A DNA stretch of 34,482 nt, taken from DASXSB01 sp036506275. Its GTDB lineage: Bacteria > Methylomirabilota > Methylomirabilia > Rokubacteriales > CSP1-6. Numbering within the stretch: position 1 is the first letter of the stretch; each line of letters opens with the position of its first letter. The translations under genes and the position numbers were made by a program. Below the pieces are notes generated by a model. That model did not search any database and was not told the DNA's origin. It saw only the letters and a list, made by a program, of their open reading frames with translations. The DNA lies in the NCBI GenBank assembly GCA_036506275.1, contig DASXSB010000022.1:1-34482 (forward strand), given 5' to 3'. Shown in pieces: positions 23,177 to 31,235 of the stretch.

Positions 23177-24583
23177 CTACGGGCGGTTCAAGAACTCGAG
23201 GATCGTGTCGCGATAGGCGCCGACCAGCTTGTCGGCGGCCGTGACGAGCAGCTGGCGGTCGCACTCCGACGGCAGCGCGAGGGCCGTCGGGATCTCGGCG
23301 ATGCGCTCCTTGACCGCCACGGGAGAGGCGAGGGGCGTCGGCTCCGCCTTGCAGGCGGGCGGGAGGTCGCTCATGTCCGCCGCCCACTGCGCGTCTGTAT
23401 GACGGATCTGAATCAAGGCGAGGCTCTTGGAGTCCGGAAAAACACCCTCGATCTGGAGGGTCCGGAAGAAGAGCGCCTGGTAGGTCGTCGCCCGCTCCTC
23501 CATGATGCTCGGAATGCGGGAGAAGTCGAACGTGAGCAGGGTGAACGGGAGGGAGCGGAGCCCCAGCTTTCGCTCACCGACGGAGAAGGGATACGAGCTG
23601 TCGACGGCGATGATGAGCGCCCGCTTCACTCGCTTCGCCTGCATCTGTTTCAGGTAGAGGAAGAGAAGGGACTCGATGCCCTGGTTCTCGTAGAGGCCGC
23701 CGTCTCCGGCATGCCAGTACGTCTTCTCTCCGCCGACCTGCAACGTGATCGGCCCCACGAGGGGCGGAAAGGACGCCGACGCGGTGACCACGCCCGCCAG
23801 GCGGCCCGCGCACGGATTCATGTGGATGTCGAGAGGCGTCATGGGTCGCAGCAGCTTCCAGCGTTCGCGGATGTAGGGCGCCGCCTCCATCTCCTTCCCC
23901 CGCGCGCGCAGGCTGCGCTCGAGGTCGGCGAAGAAGTCGTACTCGAAGGCGTCAGACGGCAGCGCCGTGATCGCGAGACGGCGGCCGTTGTTGTAGAGCG
24001 TGGTGTTGATGATGAGACCAGGACTGTCGCCCGCCTTCTCCCGGGCGATGACGTCTTGCAGGCGGGCGTCGTCGAAGAGGCGCTGCTGGAAGATCTCGGA
24101 GAGAGTCGTGGCGGCGAGGGCCGAGTTGATCCACCGGAAAGAAAGAAGCTGCCGCCAGATCAGCGATGTCTCGAAGTCCTGACTGACGTCGGCGCGGTAT
24201 TGCTCGAAGAACGTTCGATACGCGTCCGACAGGCTTCCGTCGCCATTGAGCACATTCACACCCTGGCCGGGCTTCTTGAGGACGTAGTAGGTAGCGGCGA
24301 TGCTGCCGCCGGAGACGCTCGACACGTGCGAGATCTTCTCGGTCAGCGAGGCGCCGTCGGCCGTTCGCACGCGCGTCAGCGCCTCCAGCACCGCCGCGCC
24401 GAAGAGCGCGGCGCGGCTGCCTCCGCCCGAGAGCGCCACTCCGAGGAGGAGGTCGCGCTCGGGCGCCGCCATCTGGCACGACAGCACGCCGTCGGCACGT
24501 GCCACCGGGATGGCGCGCGCGCTCGCGCATCCCGTCAAGAGGGCCAAGCAGAACAACGCGACCGCGTCCCGCGCACCGATCAT
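23177..24583 (-). CDS. Patatin-like phospholipase lipoprotein
   Basis: A 468-residue lipid acyl hydrolase. ALLTGC (C19) is a good lipobox, so it is probably anchored in the envelope. The patatin fold is complete: oxyanion GGGSRAALFG at 53-62, nucleophile S91 in SVSGGS and D294 of the DGG dyad in HAGDGGLYEN. A C-terminal region of about 100 residues follows the catalytic domain. The ATG is preceded by GAGGGAGAAGCG. Two palindromic operator copies lie 95 and 130 nt upstream. Its likely substrate is phospholipid; whether it remodels its own membrane or attacks others is not visible. Confidence 0.9.
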   Translation of the reverse strand: MIGARDAVALFCLALLTGCASARAIPVARADGVLSCQMAAPERDLLLGVALSGGGSRAALFGAAVLEALTRVRTADGASLTEKISHVSSVSGGSIAATYYVLKKPGQGVNVLNGDGSLSDAYRTFFEQYRADVSQDFETSLIWRQLLSFRWINSALAATTLSEIFQQRLFDDARLQDVIAREKAGDSPGLIINTTLYNNGRRLAITALPSDAFEYDFFADLERSLRARGKEMEAAPYIRERWKLLRPMTPLDIHMNPCAGRLAGVVTASASFPPLVGPITLQVGGEKTYWHAGDGGLYENQGIESLLFLYLKQMQAKRVKRALIIAVDSSYPFSVGERKLGLRSLPFTLLTFDFSRIPSIMEERATTYQALFFRTLQIEGVFPDSKSLALIQIRHTDAQWAADMSDLPPACKAEPTPLASPVAVKERIAEIPTALALPSECDRQLLVTAADKLVGAYRDTILEFLNRP

Positions 24584-24677
24584 CGCTTCTCCCTCGCCGA
24601 GACTCTCCCCGCCAGCGACTGCGATACGGTTCTCCGCTGCCGACGATCATGGTGGAAGACGTGCGACGCCAGCGACT

Positions 24678-24689
24678 GGACCAAGGTCC
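24678..24689 (-). promoter_or_regulatory. GGACCWWGGTCC operator, copy 2 (perfect arms)
   Basis: GGACCAAGGTCC, 95 nt upstream of the patatin start. On the coding strand a -10-like CATGAT follows 26 nt after its end, nearly the same spacing as in copies 4 and 5. Confidence 0.55.
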
Positions 24690-24712
24690 TACGAGGGCGA
24701 CCACCTGAAATC

Positions 24713-24724
24713 GGACCTTGGTCT
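24713..24724 (-). promoter_or_regulatory. GGACCWWGGTCC operator, copy 3
   Basis: GGACCTTGGTCT, 11 of 12 positions. Its centre is 35 bp from copy 2 in the same upstream region, so two dimers could bind at this promoter. It is also the only copy in the gap between the DUF2950 and patatin genes (24584-24793), which is otherwise empty. Confidence 0.5.
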
Positions 24725-24793
24725 CATCGCGAGCTGAGCGTGGCGCGTGCGCGGCGATGCGTGCGGCGGGCGGGGACGATGTGAGCGGTCGTG

Positions 24794-25720
24794 TTACCGC
24801 GCCGGCGTTGCCTCGTCGACGCGCGTCCACGTCGCGTCAGGGTCGAACGACTGGATCGCGGCCGCCGCCCGCGCGGTCGCAACACCGAGGTCCCTTTGAT
24901 AGACGACGCCGTCGTGGTTCACCATGAACGTCATCACGCCGGAGCTGCCGTAGACGGCGGGATAGGCGAGGAACCCGAAGCCGCCGATCATGTGCCCGCC
25001 TACCACGTAGTCGTAGGCGCCGTCGGCGGCGCTCGCTCCCTGCCGCAGCAGGATCCGATAGTAGTAACCGTGGTAGGGCGTGCCGCCGCTCGCGGAGCCG
25101 GCGCCCCGCGCATATCCCTCCCCCCGCGCGCGGGTCACGAGCAGTCCGAGCGGGCTCGGCGGCTCACCGACTTTCGTGGGCCAGTAGAGCCCGTCGTGCT
25201 TGCCGGGGTTGCTGCGGATCCGTTGCGCATACTCCAGAACGCCGTCCCGGCTGCGACTCTCGGAGTAGTACTCCCGCTGCGCGTCCACGTACGCGAGACA
25301 CACCTGGATGGCGCTCAGCTCGTTGCGGCCGATGCGCCGCTTCAAGATCTCTTCGCGTCCCGCCTCGGCGTCCCACCGCCAGCTCGGGCCATCGGGGATG
25401 AGCGGGATCGGGAACGGAAAGTCGTCGGCACCCACGTAGAGCACGACCTTTCCGCCGCCCCCTTCGAGGCGATGCGCCTTGTCGTACTCGGCGATGAACA
25501 GCGCGCGGATGTTGCGGTCGGCGACCTCGTCGCCCGAGAACACGAGCGCGCGCCCGTGCTCGCCGAGGATCTCCGCGAGCGCCTTGCGATCGTTCGCGCG
25601 GACGGCGTCGATCAGCGCCTTCACGGCGTCGTCGACCGACTCGAAGTATTTTCCGTTCGCGGCGAAGGCCACGGCGATGCACGCGAGGACGATGACGATC
25701 GCAAACCGGAAGACCCTCAT
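24794..25720 (-). CDS. DUF2950 family exported protein
   Basis: 308 residues. A signal peptide (RVFRFAIVIVLACIAVAFA) is followed by the DUF2950 domain: FESVDDAVKALIDAVRAND near the start, NELSAIQVCLAYVDAQREY in the middle, the PYHGYYYRIL segment, and near the end the VYGSSGVMTFMVNHDGVVYQRDLG block typical of the family. The function is unknown. Its ATG overlaps the stop of the DUF3300 gene (ATGA), and DUF3300-DUF2950 pairs recur in many bacteria, so they probably work together in the periplasm. Confidence 0.88.
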   Translation of the reverse strand: MRVFRFAIVIVLACIAVAFAANGKYFESVDDAVKALIDAVRANDRKALAEILGEHGRALVFSGDEVADRNIRALFIAEYDKAHRLEGGGGKVVLYVGADDFPFPIPLIPDGPSWRWDAEAGREEILKRRIGRNELSAIQVCLAYVDAQREYYSESRSRDGVLEYAQRIRSNPGKHDGLYWPTKVGEPPSPLGLLVTRARGEGYARGAGSASGGTPYHGYYYRILLRQGASAADGAYDYVVGGHMIGGFGFLAYPAVYGSSGVMTFMVNHDGVVYQRDLGVATARAAAAIQSFDPDATWTRVDEATPAR

Positions 25721-27159
25721 CGGCGTCCTCCTCCTCTCCCGCCGCCGCCTCCGCCGCCGCCGCGCGCGCCGCCGCCCCCGCCACCTCCTCCGCGCGCGCC
25801 GCCGCCGCCGCCACCACCGCCCTGGAAGCCGCCGGACCGCGCGGAGTTGAGGCTCGATCCTCCACGCTGACTGGAGTCGCGTGCCGAGCGGCCCTGACCG
25901 ACGCCCTCAAACGCCCCGCCGCCGCCGCCGCCACGCCCGCCGCCGCCTCCGGCGCCACCACCACCGCGCGCCTCGGCGCCGCCCCCGCCGCGGCCGCCGG
26001 AGCCGATGGACGCGCTGCCACCGCTGTCACGGCCGCCGCCGCCACCGAACTGACCGCCGCTCTCGCGCGTGCCGGCGCGGGCCCCGCCACCCTGGCCGGA
26101 GCCGCCACCGCGCGCGTCCTGCCGTCCTTGCTCGGCGCGGCCACGGTAGCCCTCGCGCGACGCCGCGTTGGCGGGCCCGCTCTTGTTGAAGCGCTGCTGG
26201 GTCGCGGAATCCCGGTACTGCGCGCCCTTCCGGTGACTGGGATCGTGCTGCCACTTGTTGCCGCCCTGGGCGTTGGTGCGCTTCTGCTGGACGTTCGTGT
26301 TGCGGTTCACGTTCTGGTTGAAGGTGTTCTGGCGATTGACGTCGATGTCGACGTCCCCCCCGCCCCAGTTGGCGCCGCCCCAGAACGCCGCGCCCACCGC
26401 CATGCCGACGCCGAAGGAGAGGGCGGCGCCGGCGATGTAGCCGCCCGCGGGATAGTAGGCGTAGGGTGGGTACGCGGGATACGGCCACCCGCCGTACACG
26501 ACGGTGGGCTCGTACGTGGGCACGTAGACCACCTGCGGATTCGTGGGCTCGATCTTGATGATGGTCGGTTGGGCTTGCGCCTCGACGACCACCGGCGGCG
26601 CGCTGGGCGCCGGCGCGGCGACGGCGGCCGGAGCGGCGGCGGGAGGCGGGGCCGGCTCCACGATCACGTTCTGCTGGGCCGTCGACTTCAAGTTCCCCGA
26701 CGCCTGCGCCTTCGCCCGCAGGCGCTGGACGGCGTCCATGACCTCCTTTTGCTGGCCGAGGAACGCGTCACCGAGCTTCTGCGTCCAGTCGAGCTTCTCG
26801 CTCATCATCGTCAGAACCGGTGGGAAGTTGACGAGCGACTTCACGCTGTCGTCCCACGTCTGGTCTTTCAGCGCCTCGTTGAGTTGATCGCCCTTGAGGT
26901 TCGCGTTCGCCTTCTGGAAGCGCGCGGCCAAGACGATCTCGACGGGGTAGGTGGACGCCATGAAGATCTGGACGATCAGCGGGTCGGGGTAGAGCGCGAT
27001 GGGCGCGACGATCTGCTCCAGCTCCTCGGGCTTGAACGCGGGCGTCGACGGCGCGCTCGCGGGCGCGCTGGTCTGCGCCCCCCCGCCCGGGGGCAGAAGG
27101 GTGACGAGCACGAGCATGATCGAGGACGCTGCGACGGCGCGCCTGGTCCACCGCCTCAT
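25717..27159 (-). CDS. DUF3300 family exported protein with Gly-rich tail
   Basis: 480 residues from the ATG at 27159, which has AAGGAGG 5 nt upstream; an ATG at 27219 is less likely. A signal peptide is followed by the DUF3300 domain, with EELEQIVAPIALYPDPLIVQIFMASTYP-type sequence (about residues 25-50) and the VVYVPTYEPTVVYG-type segment. Then come a Tyr/Pro-rich stretch, a Gly/Ala hydrophobic segment (GYIAGAALSFGVGMAVGAAF), an Asn/Gln-rich region, and a tail of over 100 residues almost entirely Gly, Arg and Ala, ending in tandem G8-AR units. The tail is surely disordered. Operator copy 4 lies about 95 nt upstream. Function unknown. Confidence 0.88.
   Translation of the reverse strand: MRRWTRRAVAASSIMLVLVTLLPPGGGAQTSAPASAPSTPAFKPEELEQIVAPIALYPDPLIVQIFMASTYPVEIVLAARFQKANANLKGDQLNEALKDQTWDDSVKSLVNFPPVLTMMSEKLDWTQKLGDAFLGQQKEVMDAVQRLRAKAQASGNLKSTAQQNVIVEPAPPPAAAPAAVAAPAPSAPPVVVEAQAQPTIIKIEPTNPQVVYVPTYEPTVVYGGWPYPAYPPYAYYPAGGYIAGAALSFGVGMAVGAAFWGGANWGGGDVDIDVNRQNTFNQNVNRNTNVQQKRTNAQGGNKWQHDPSHRKGAQYRDSATQQRFNKSGPANAASREGYRGRAEQGRQDARGGGSGQGGGARAGTRESGGQFGGGGGRDSGGSASIGSGGRGGGGAEARGGGGAGGGGGRGGGGGGAFEGVGQGRSARDSSQRGGSSLNSARSGGFQGGGGGGGGARGGGGGGGGARGGGGGGGGRGGGRR
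25738..25821 (-). repeat. 30-bp tandem repeat coding for G8-AR units
   Basis: The end of the DUF3300 gene encodes G8-AR, G8-AR, G8-R, that is, three 30-bp units of GGN codons with CGC/GCG spacers, with slight third-base differences. It is prone to slippage, so length may vary between strains. Confidence 0.75.
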
Positions 27160-27221
27160 CACTTCCTCCTTCGTCGCGTCCGTGCTGAACGGAAGAATCC
27201 CCGCAGGCAGCGGGTGCACGA

Positions 27222-27246
27222 AGAATAGGAAAGGCGCGCGCGCAAG
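27222..27246 (-). promoter_or_regulatory. Putative -10 (TATTCT) of the DUF3300 operon
   Basis: On the minus strand TATTCT (27227-27222) follows operator copy 4 after 25 nt. The -35 position is weak. The operator centre would be about 43 bp before the start of transcription, a place typical of activators. Confidence 0.3.
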
Positions 27247-27249
27247 AAC

Positions 27250-27267
27250 ATCGGACCAAGGTCCGAT
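27250..27267 (-). promoter_or_regulatory. GGACCWWGGTCC operator, copy 4 (longest arms)
   Basis: ATCGGACCAAGGTCCGAT has 8-bp perfect arms around an AA centre. It lies between the stop of the upstream kinase and the DUF3300 start, in a 131-nt gap. Confidence 0.6.
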
Positions 27268-27290
27268 GCCCGTAGGGCAGAGGGCGGCCC

Positions 27291-29717
27291 TCAGGCTTCG
27301 GCCGGAAGCTCCACGTACACGGTGAGGCCGCGGTCGGCGTTGGCCTTGGCGTAGATCCGTCCCCCGTGCGCCGCCGCGATGGAGCGGCTGATGGCGAGGC
27401 CCATCCCGAGCCCGTCCGGCTTGGTGGTGACGAAGCGCTCGAACATCCGCTCGATGTCGACGTGCTTGGCGCCGGCGCCGCTGTCACGAACGGCGACCTC
27501 AACCAATCCCGCCGCCGGCCGGCCGGTGGCGATGGTGATGTCGCGGTAGCCTCGCTCGGTGCCCTCGAGGGCCTCGCTCGCGTTCACGAGGAGGTTCAGG
27601 AAGATCTGCTGGAGCTGAATACGATCGCCGGAGACCGTGGGCAGCGCGGGCGTGGAGAAGCGGTGGACCACGATTCCGCGGCGCACGAAGTCCTGGTGCA
27701 TCAGACCCGTCACCTCGTCGACGACCGCGTTCAGGTCGACGCCGCGCTCGGGCGCGTGCTCCTTGCGCGAGAGCGCGCGCAGGCGGGCGATGATGTCGCC
27801 CGCCCGCCTGGCGTCGGCGGCGATGTCGGCGAGCGCCTCCGTCGCCGTCGTGTCGGCGGCGGCACCCCGCTGGAGGAGCGTCAACAGCGTGCGGGCATTG
27901 AGGAGGATGGCCGACAGCGGTTGATTGATCTCGTGCGCGAGGGAGGTCCCCAGCTCCCCCAGCGTGTTGATGCGGAGCGCGCGGGCGAGGTCCTCGCGCT
28001 GCTGCTGGAAGCGCGCCTCGCTCTCCCGCGCCGCCGCTTCGGCCTCGCGGCGGGCCAGCGCGCTCGCGAAGACCTTGGCCACGAGGCGCAGGCGATTGAT
28101 CAGCGCCTCCGGCCACTCCCGTTCGCTGCGCATGGTGGCGCAGCTCAGGACGCCGACCACCGCCTCTTCCACGACCAAGGGAACGGCGAGCATGGACCGC
28201 GTGCCATATCTCAGCATGGCGCGCCGGTCCGTCTCCGCCACGGCGGGCAGCGGGCGGAGCGGCGATACCACCACCGTGTGTCCCGCCGCCAGGCGCTCGC
28301 TGATCCACGGGAACGCTCTCGATTCGATCGACCGCGGCAGGGCGGAGGTGGCGTCGCGCGTCCACGCGTGAGTGATCTCGATGCGGCGACGGTCGGCGTC
28401 GCGCTCCACGAGCACCACGCGGTCCACGTCGAGGTGGGCGCCGATGAGGGCGAGCGCGCGCTCCACGTGCGAGTCGAGGACGGCGGCCGGAAGCGTGAGG
28501 TGACTGGCGAGCAGATCCGAGATCAACGTCTCGAAGCGCAGCTCCGCGGCCAGGGTCTGCTGCACGCGCCGGCGCTGCGCGCGATTGGCCAGCAGCACGA
28601 TGATCGTCCAGGCTTGCAGGGCGAGGAGGGCGGCGGCGGCGACGAGGTAGCCGCGGTAGGCCCGCCAGAGTGACGGCCGCTCGAATTCGATCGCGCTCCC
28701 GGGCGGCAGGCGTCGTGCGTCGAGGCCGAAGCGGCGGAGTTGCCGCGCGTCGAATCGGTAGGCGAGCGTGTCCGGCTCGATCGGGGGCGGGCGCTCGCCG
28801 CGCAGCATCATGGCCGCGATCTCGGCCCCGCGGCGTCCCTGGAGCTCGAAGCTCGTGAGGCGCCCCCCCACCGCGCCATACCCGAGCTGTGTCTCGCTCA
28901 AGACGTAGACGGGCACGGGCGATGCGGAGCTGAGGAGCGCGCTCGTCTCCGGCCCCGAGAAACGCCGCCCGGTGGCATCGGTCAGGAATGCTCCGAGCAG
29001 GACCACCGTGCGTGGGGGCAGCGCCGCCACCCGCTCCACGACGCCCTCGATCGACATCTCCTCCAGATACGTGATCGAGATGGGGTTGTCGAGGCGTGCG
29101 AGCTGGGCGCGGGCGTCCGCCGCCCAGATTCTGTCGACCGGCGATGCGCCCGAGACGACGACCGCCCGCTCGACGTCGGGCTGGAGCCGGCGCGCGGCTG
29201 CGAGCGTTCCCTTCCAGTCGGTCGAGAGCCAGACACCCGAGACGTCGGCGTCGAGCGCGATGTCGGCGGCCACGCGCCGCATGACCGCGATGAACACGAC
29301 CGGCACGCCCGCAAACAGCTGGGCGCGATGTCGCATCGTGAATCGCAACGCGTCCGAGCCCGTGATGCCGACCAGGTCCAGCTTCGTGTGCGCGTACTTC
29401 GCGGCGAGATACGCGACCAGCTCGGTCTCGAACGCCTCCTTCTTCTCGAACATCGCGAGATCCACGTACTCGCTGTGGAACGCGAGCCGCTCCGGCGTGA
29501 TCGACCTGAGCGTGCTCGTGAACGTCTGCTCCACGGCAAGGAGCGCCGGCGTCGAGCGCGGCACCACGTGGATCAACAGGACGTTTCGAACCGGCCCCAG
29601 CACGGTCGCGGGCGTCTCGCCGGGCGCGGGCGGGCGCTCGTCCGCAAGCACCGCCGGGGAGCCGGCCGCGAGGTGCCAGAGCACACCCAAGGCGATCAAC
29701 GTCAGTCGCAAACCCAT
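27291..29717 (-). CDS. Sensor histidine kinase with periplasmic ABC-type binding domain, GAF, HisKA, HATPase
   Basis: 808 residues. After a signal peptide or first helix (residues 1-25), about 40-310 forms a periplasmic substrate-binding fold of the ABC sugar/aromatic type (HSEYVDL, DLVGITGSDAL, YVLSETQLGYGAVGG). One membrane helix at about 355-378 leads to a GAF domain (400-555), a coiled stretch, H595 in SLAHEINQPLSAIL, N712, D745 in DSGAGA and GLGMGL at 769-774. It should be an active membrane kinase reading a periplasmic ligand. No response regulator is adjacent. Promoter TATACT lies at 29741-29746, and operator copy 5 is 89 nt upstream, shared with the divergent M16 pair. Confidence 0.88.
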   Translation of the reverse strand: MGLRLTLIALGVLWHLAAGSPAVLADERPPAPGETPATVLGPVRNVLLIHVVPRSTPALLAVEQTFTSTLRSITPERLAFHSEYVDLAMFEKKEAFETELVAYLAAKYAHTKLDLVGITGSDALRFTMRHRAQLFAGVPVVFIAVMRRVAADIALDADVSGVWLSTDWKGTLAAARRLQPDVERAVVVSGASPVDRIWAADARAQLARLDNPISITYLEEMSIEGVVERVAALPPRTVVLLGAFLTDATGRRFSGPETSALLSSASPVPVYVLSETQLGYGAVGGRLTSFELQGRRGAEIAAMMLRGERPPPIEPDTLAYRFDARQLRRFGLDARRLPPGSAIEFERPSLWRAYRGYLVAAAALLALQAWTIIVLLANRAQRRRVQQTLAAELRFETLISDLLASHLTLPAAVLDSHVERALALIGAHLDVDRVVLVERDADRRRIEITHAWTRDATSALPRSIESRAFPWISERLAAGHTVVVSPLRPLPAVAETDRRAMLRYGTRSMLAVPLVVEEAVVGVLSCATMRSEREWPEALINRLRLVAKVFASALARREAEAAARESEARFQQQREDLARALRINTLGELGTSLAHEINQPLSAILLNARTLLTLLQRGAAADTTATEALADIAADARRAGDIIARLRALSRKEHAPERGVDLNAVVDEVTGLMHQDFVRRGIVVHRFSTPALPTVSGDRIQLQQIFLNLLVNASEALEGTERGYRDITIATGRPAAGLVEVAVRDSGAGAKHVDIERMFERFVTTKPDGLGMGLAISRSIAAAHGGRIYAKANADRGLTVYVELPAEA

Positions 29718-29740
29718 GACCGTCCGCCGTCCGCGCGTGG

Positions 29741-29769
29741 AGTATACGTCGGCGGCGCCGAAAGAGAAG
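29741..29769 (-). promoter_or_regulatory. Putative promoter of the binding-domain kinase (TATACT)
   Basis: On the minus strand TATACT (29746-29741) is a strong -10 match, with CTTCTC 17 nt upstream as a weak -35. Transcription would start near 29734, 17 nt before the ATG. Confidence 0.4.
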
Positions 29770-29805
29770 CGTCGTCGCGCGCCGCATTTCGACCGGCGGG
29801 GGGTA

Positions 29806-29817
29806 GGACCATGGTCC
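29806..29817 (+). promoter_or_regulatory. GGACCWWGGTCC operator, copy 5 (perfect 12-bp palindrome)
   Basis: GGACCATGGTCC lies in the divergent region between the kinase and the M16 peptidase pair. On the plus strand a -10-like TGGAAT (29843-29848) follows 25 nt later, the same spacing as at copy 4. Confidence 0.6.
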
Positions 29818-29855
29818 AGTTTCTTCGGCGGTCGTGGCCGGTTGGAATCCGGTGG

Positions 29856-31235
29856 ATGAGCCGTCGATGCCGGCCGCGGCCGCGCGTCTCGTGGACACTG
29901 AGTCTCGTCGTCGCCTTGGTCGCGGGGCTGGCGGGGGGGTGCAGCAGCGCCCCCACCAACGCCTCGTCGGCGACGACGACCGTCGCCGCCGACCCCGCGC
30001 AGCCTCGCGTCGACGTCCTGCCGAACGGGCTCACGCTCGTCGTGCAAGACCACCGTGCGGCCGACATCGTCGCCGTCTATCTGTGGGTGGGCACCGGCGT
30101 TCGTTACGAGACCCCGGATACACTCGGTCACGCCCACTTCCAGGAGCACATGCTCTTCAAGGGCACGGACAAGTTCGGCCCCGGCTACATCGATCGCACG
30201 GTGGAGGGAACGGGCGGTCGCTCCAACGCGTTCACGACCTTCGACTACACGACGTATCAGATCCTGGTTCCCAAGGAGGCGACGGGAACCGCCATCCAGC
30301 TCCTCGACGACATGGCGTTTCGCTCGAAGTTCGATCCGAAGGAAATCGACGCCGAGCGCAAGGTCATCTTCGAGGAATCCCACATCGAGACCGACAACCC
30401 GCGGACCGCCATCGTGCGGCAGCTTCACGGCCTGGTGTTCGGGGAGCATCCCTACGGGCGACCGATCCTCGGGACGCCGGCGACGCTGAACGCGGCGACG
30501 CAGACCAATCTCAAGGCGTTCAATCGCCGGTTCTACAACCCAGAGAACATGATGCTGGTGGTGGTGGGCCCGGTCGAAGCGGGCGCCGTCCGGACGATGG
30601 TGAACCGGACGTTCGGCGCCGAGCCCCGCACGAGCTACACGCCGCCTCCCAATCCGCCCCTGGCGCCGATCAAGGACATCGTCCGCCGCACGGTGGAGCG
30701 GCCCGAGCAGCAGGCGCACCTCGTCCTCGGCTGGCAGGCGCCGAGCTTCTCCGACGCGGACAGCCTTCCCCTCGATCTCCTGGCCACGATCCTCGCCGGC
30801 AGCGAGAGCTCCCGGCTCGTCAACACGCTGCGCGACCGCGAGCAGATCGTGACCAGCATCGCCATGAACAACGTGACGCTGCGGCTGGCCGGCATGATCT
30901 ACGTCCAGGCGCGGCTCGAGGCGCCCGATGTCGAGAAGGTGGAGCGCCGCGTTCTCGAGGAGATTGCCCGATTGCAGCAGGAGGGACCGACCGAGGAGGA
31001 GCGCGTGCTGGCGGTCACCAAGGCCGAGGCCGACCACGCCGTGTCCTACGAGACGACGGACGGCGTGGCCTCCTCGTACGGGATCGCGCTCATGACCGCG
31101 AAGCTCGACGACGAGCTCCGCTATCTCGAGCGTCTCCGGGCCGTGAGCCGCGAGCAGATCCGGGACGTCGCGCGGAAGTACCTACCCCTGACCGCCTACG
31201 CGCGCATCGCCTTCGTGCCCGCGAAGACGCAATGA
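29856..31235 (+). CDS. M16-family zinc metallopeptidase, catalytic partner (lipoprotein)
   Basis: 459 residues from the ATG at 29856. An ATG at 29811 inside the palindrome would add 15 residues. The signal VVALVAGLAGGC has a lipobox (C29), so the protein is probably anchored in the envelope. The inverted zinc motif H94-FQ-E97-H98 with E173/E174 about 75 residues later is complete, so this is the active member. The second half is the usual M16 C-terminal domain, which helps close the chamber. Its stop overlaps the next gene's ATG (ATGA). It probably degrades peptides or misfolded segments in the periplasm as a heterodimer with that gene's product. Confidence 0.92.
   Translation: MSRRCRPRPRVSWTLSLVVALVAGLAGGCSSAPTNASSATTTVAADPAQPRVDVLPNGLTLVVQDHRAADIVAVYLWVGTGVRYETPDTLGHAHFQEHMLFKGTDKFGPGYIDRTVEGTGGRSNAFTTFDYTTYQILVPKEATGTAIQLLDDMAFRSKFDPKEIDAERKVIFEESHIETDNPRTAIVRQLHGLVFGEHPYGRPILGTPATLNAATQTNLKAFNRRFYNPENMMLVVVGPVEAGAVRTMVNRTFGAEPRTSYTPPPNPPLAPIKDIVRRTVERPEQQAHLVLGWQAPSFSDADSLPLDLLATILAGSESSRLVNTLRDREQIVTSIAMNNVTLRLAGMIYVQARLEAPDVEKVERRVLEEIARLQQEGPTEEERVLAVTKAEADHAVSYETTDGVASSYGIALMTAKLDDELRYLERLRAVSREQIRDVARKYLPLTAYARIAFVPAKTQ

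Noticed and set aside
25730..26120. CRISPR-like or non-coding repeat array
   Set aside because: The repetition is explained by GGN codons of the Gly-rich tail; there are no unique spacers.
29811..29855. M16 start at ATG 29811
   Set aside because: That ATG is the centre of the GGACCATGGTCC palindrome, and the lipoprotein signal is complete from ATG 29856.
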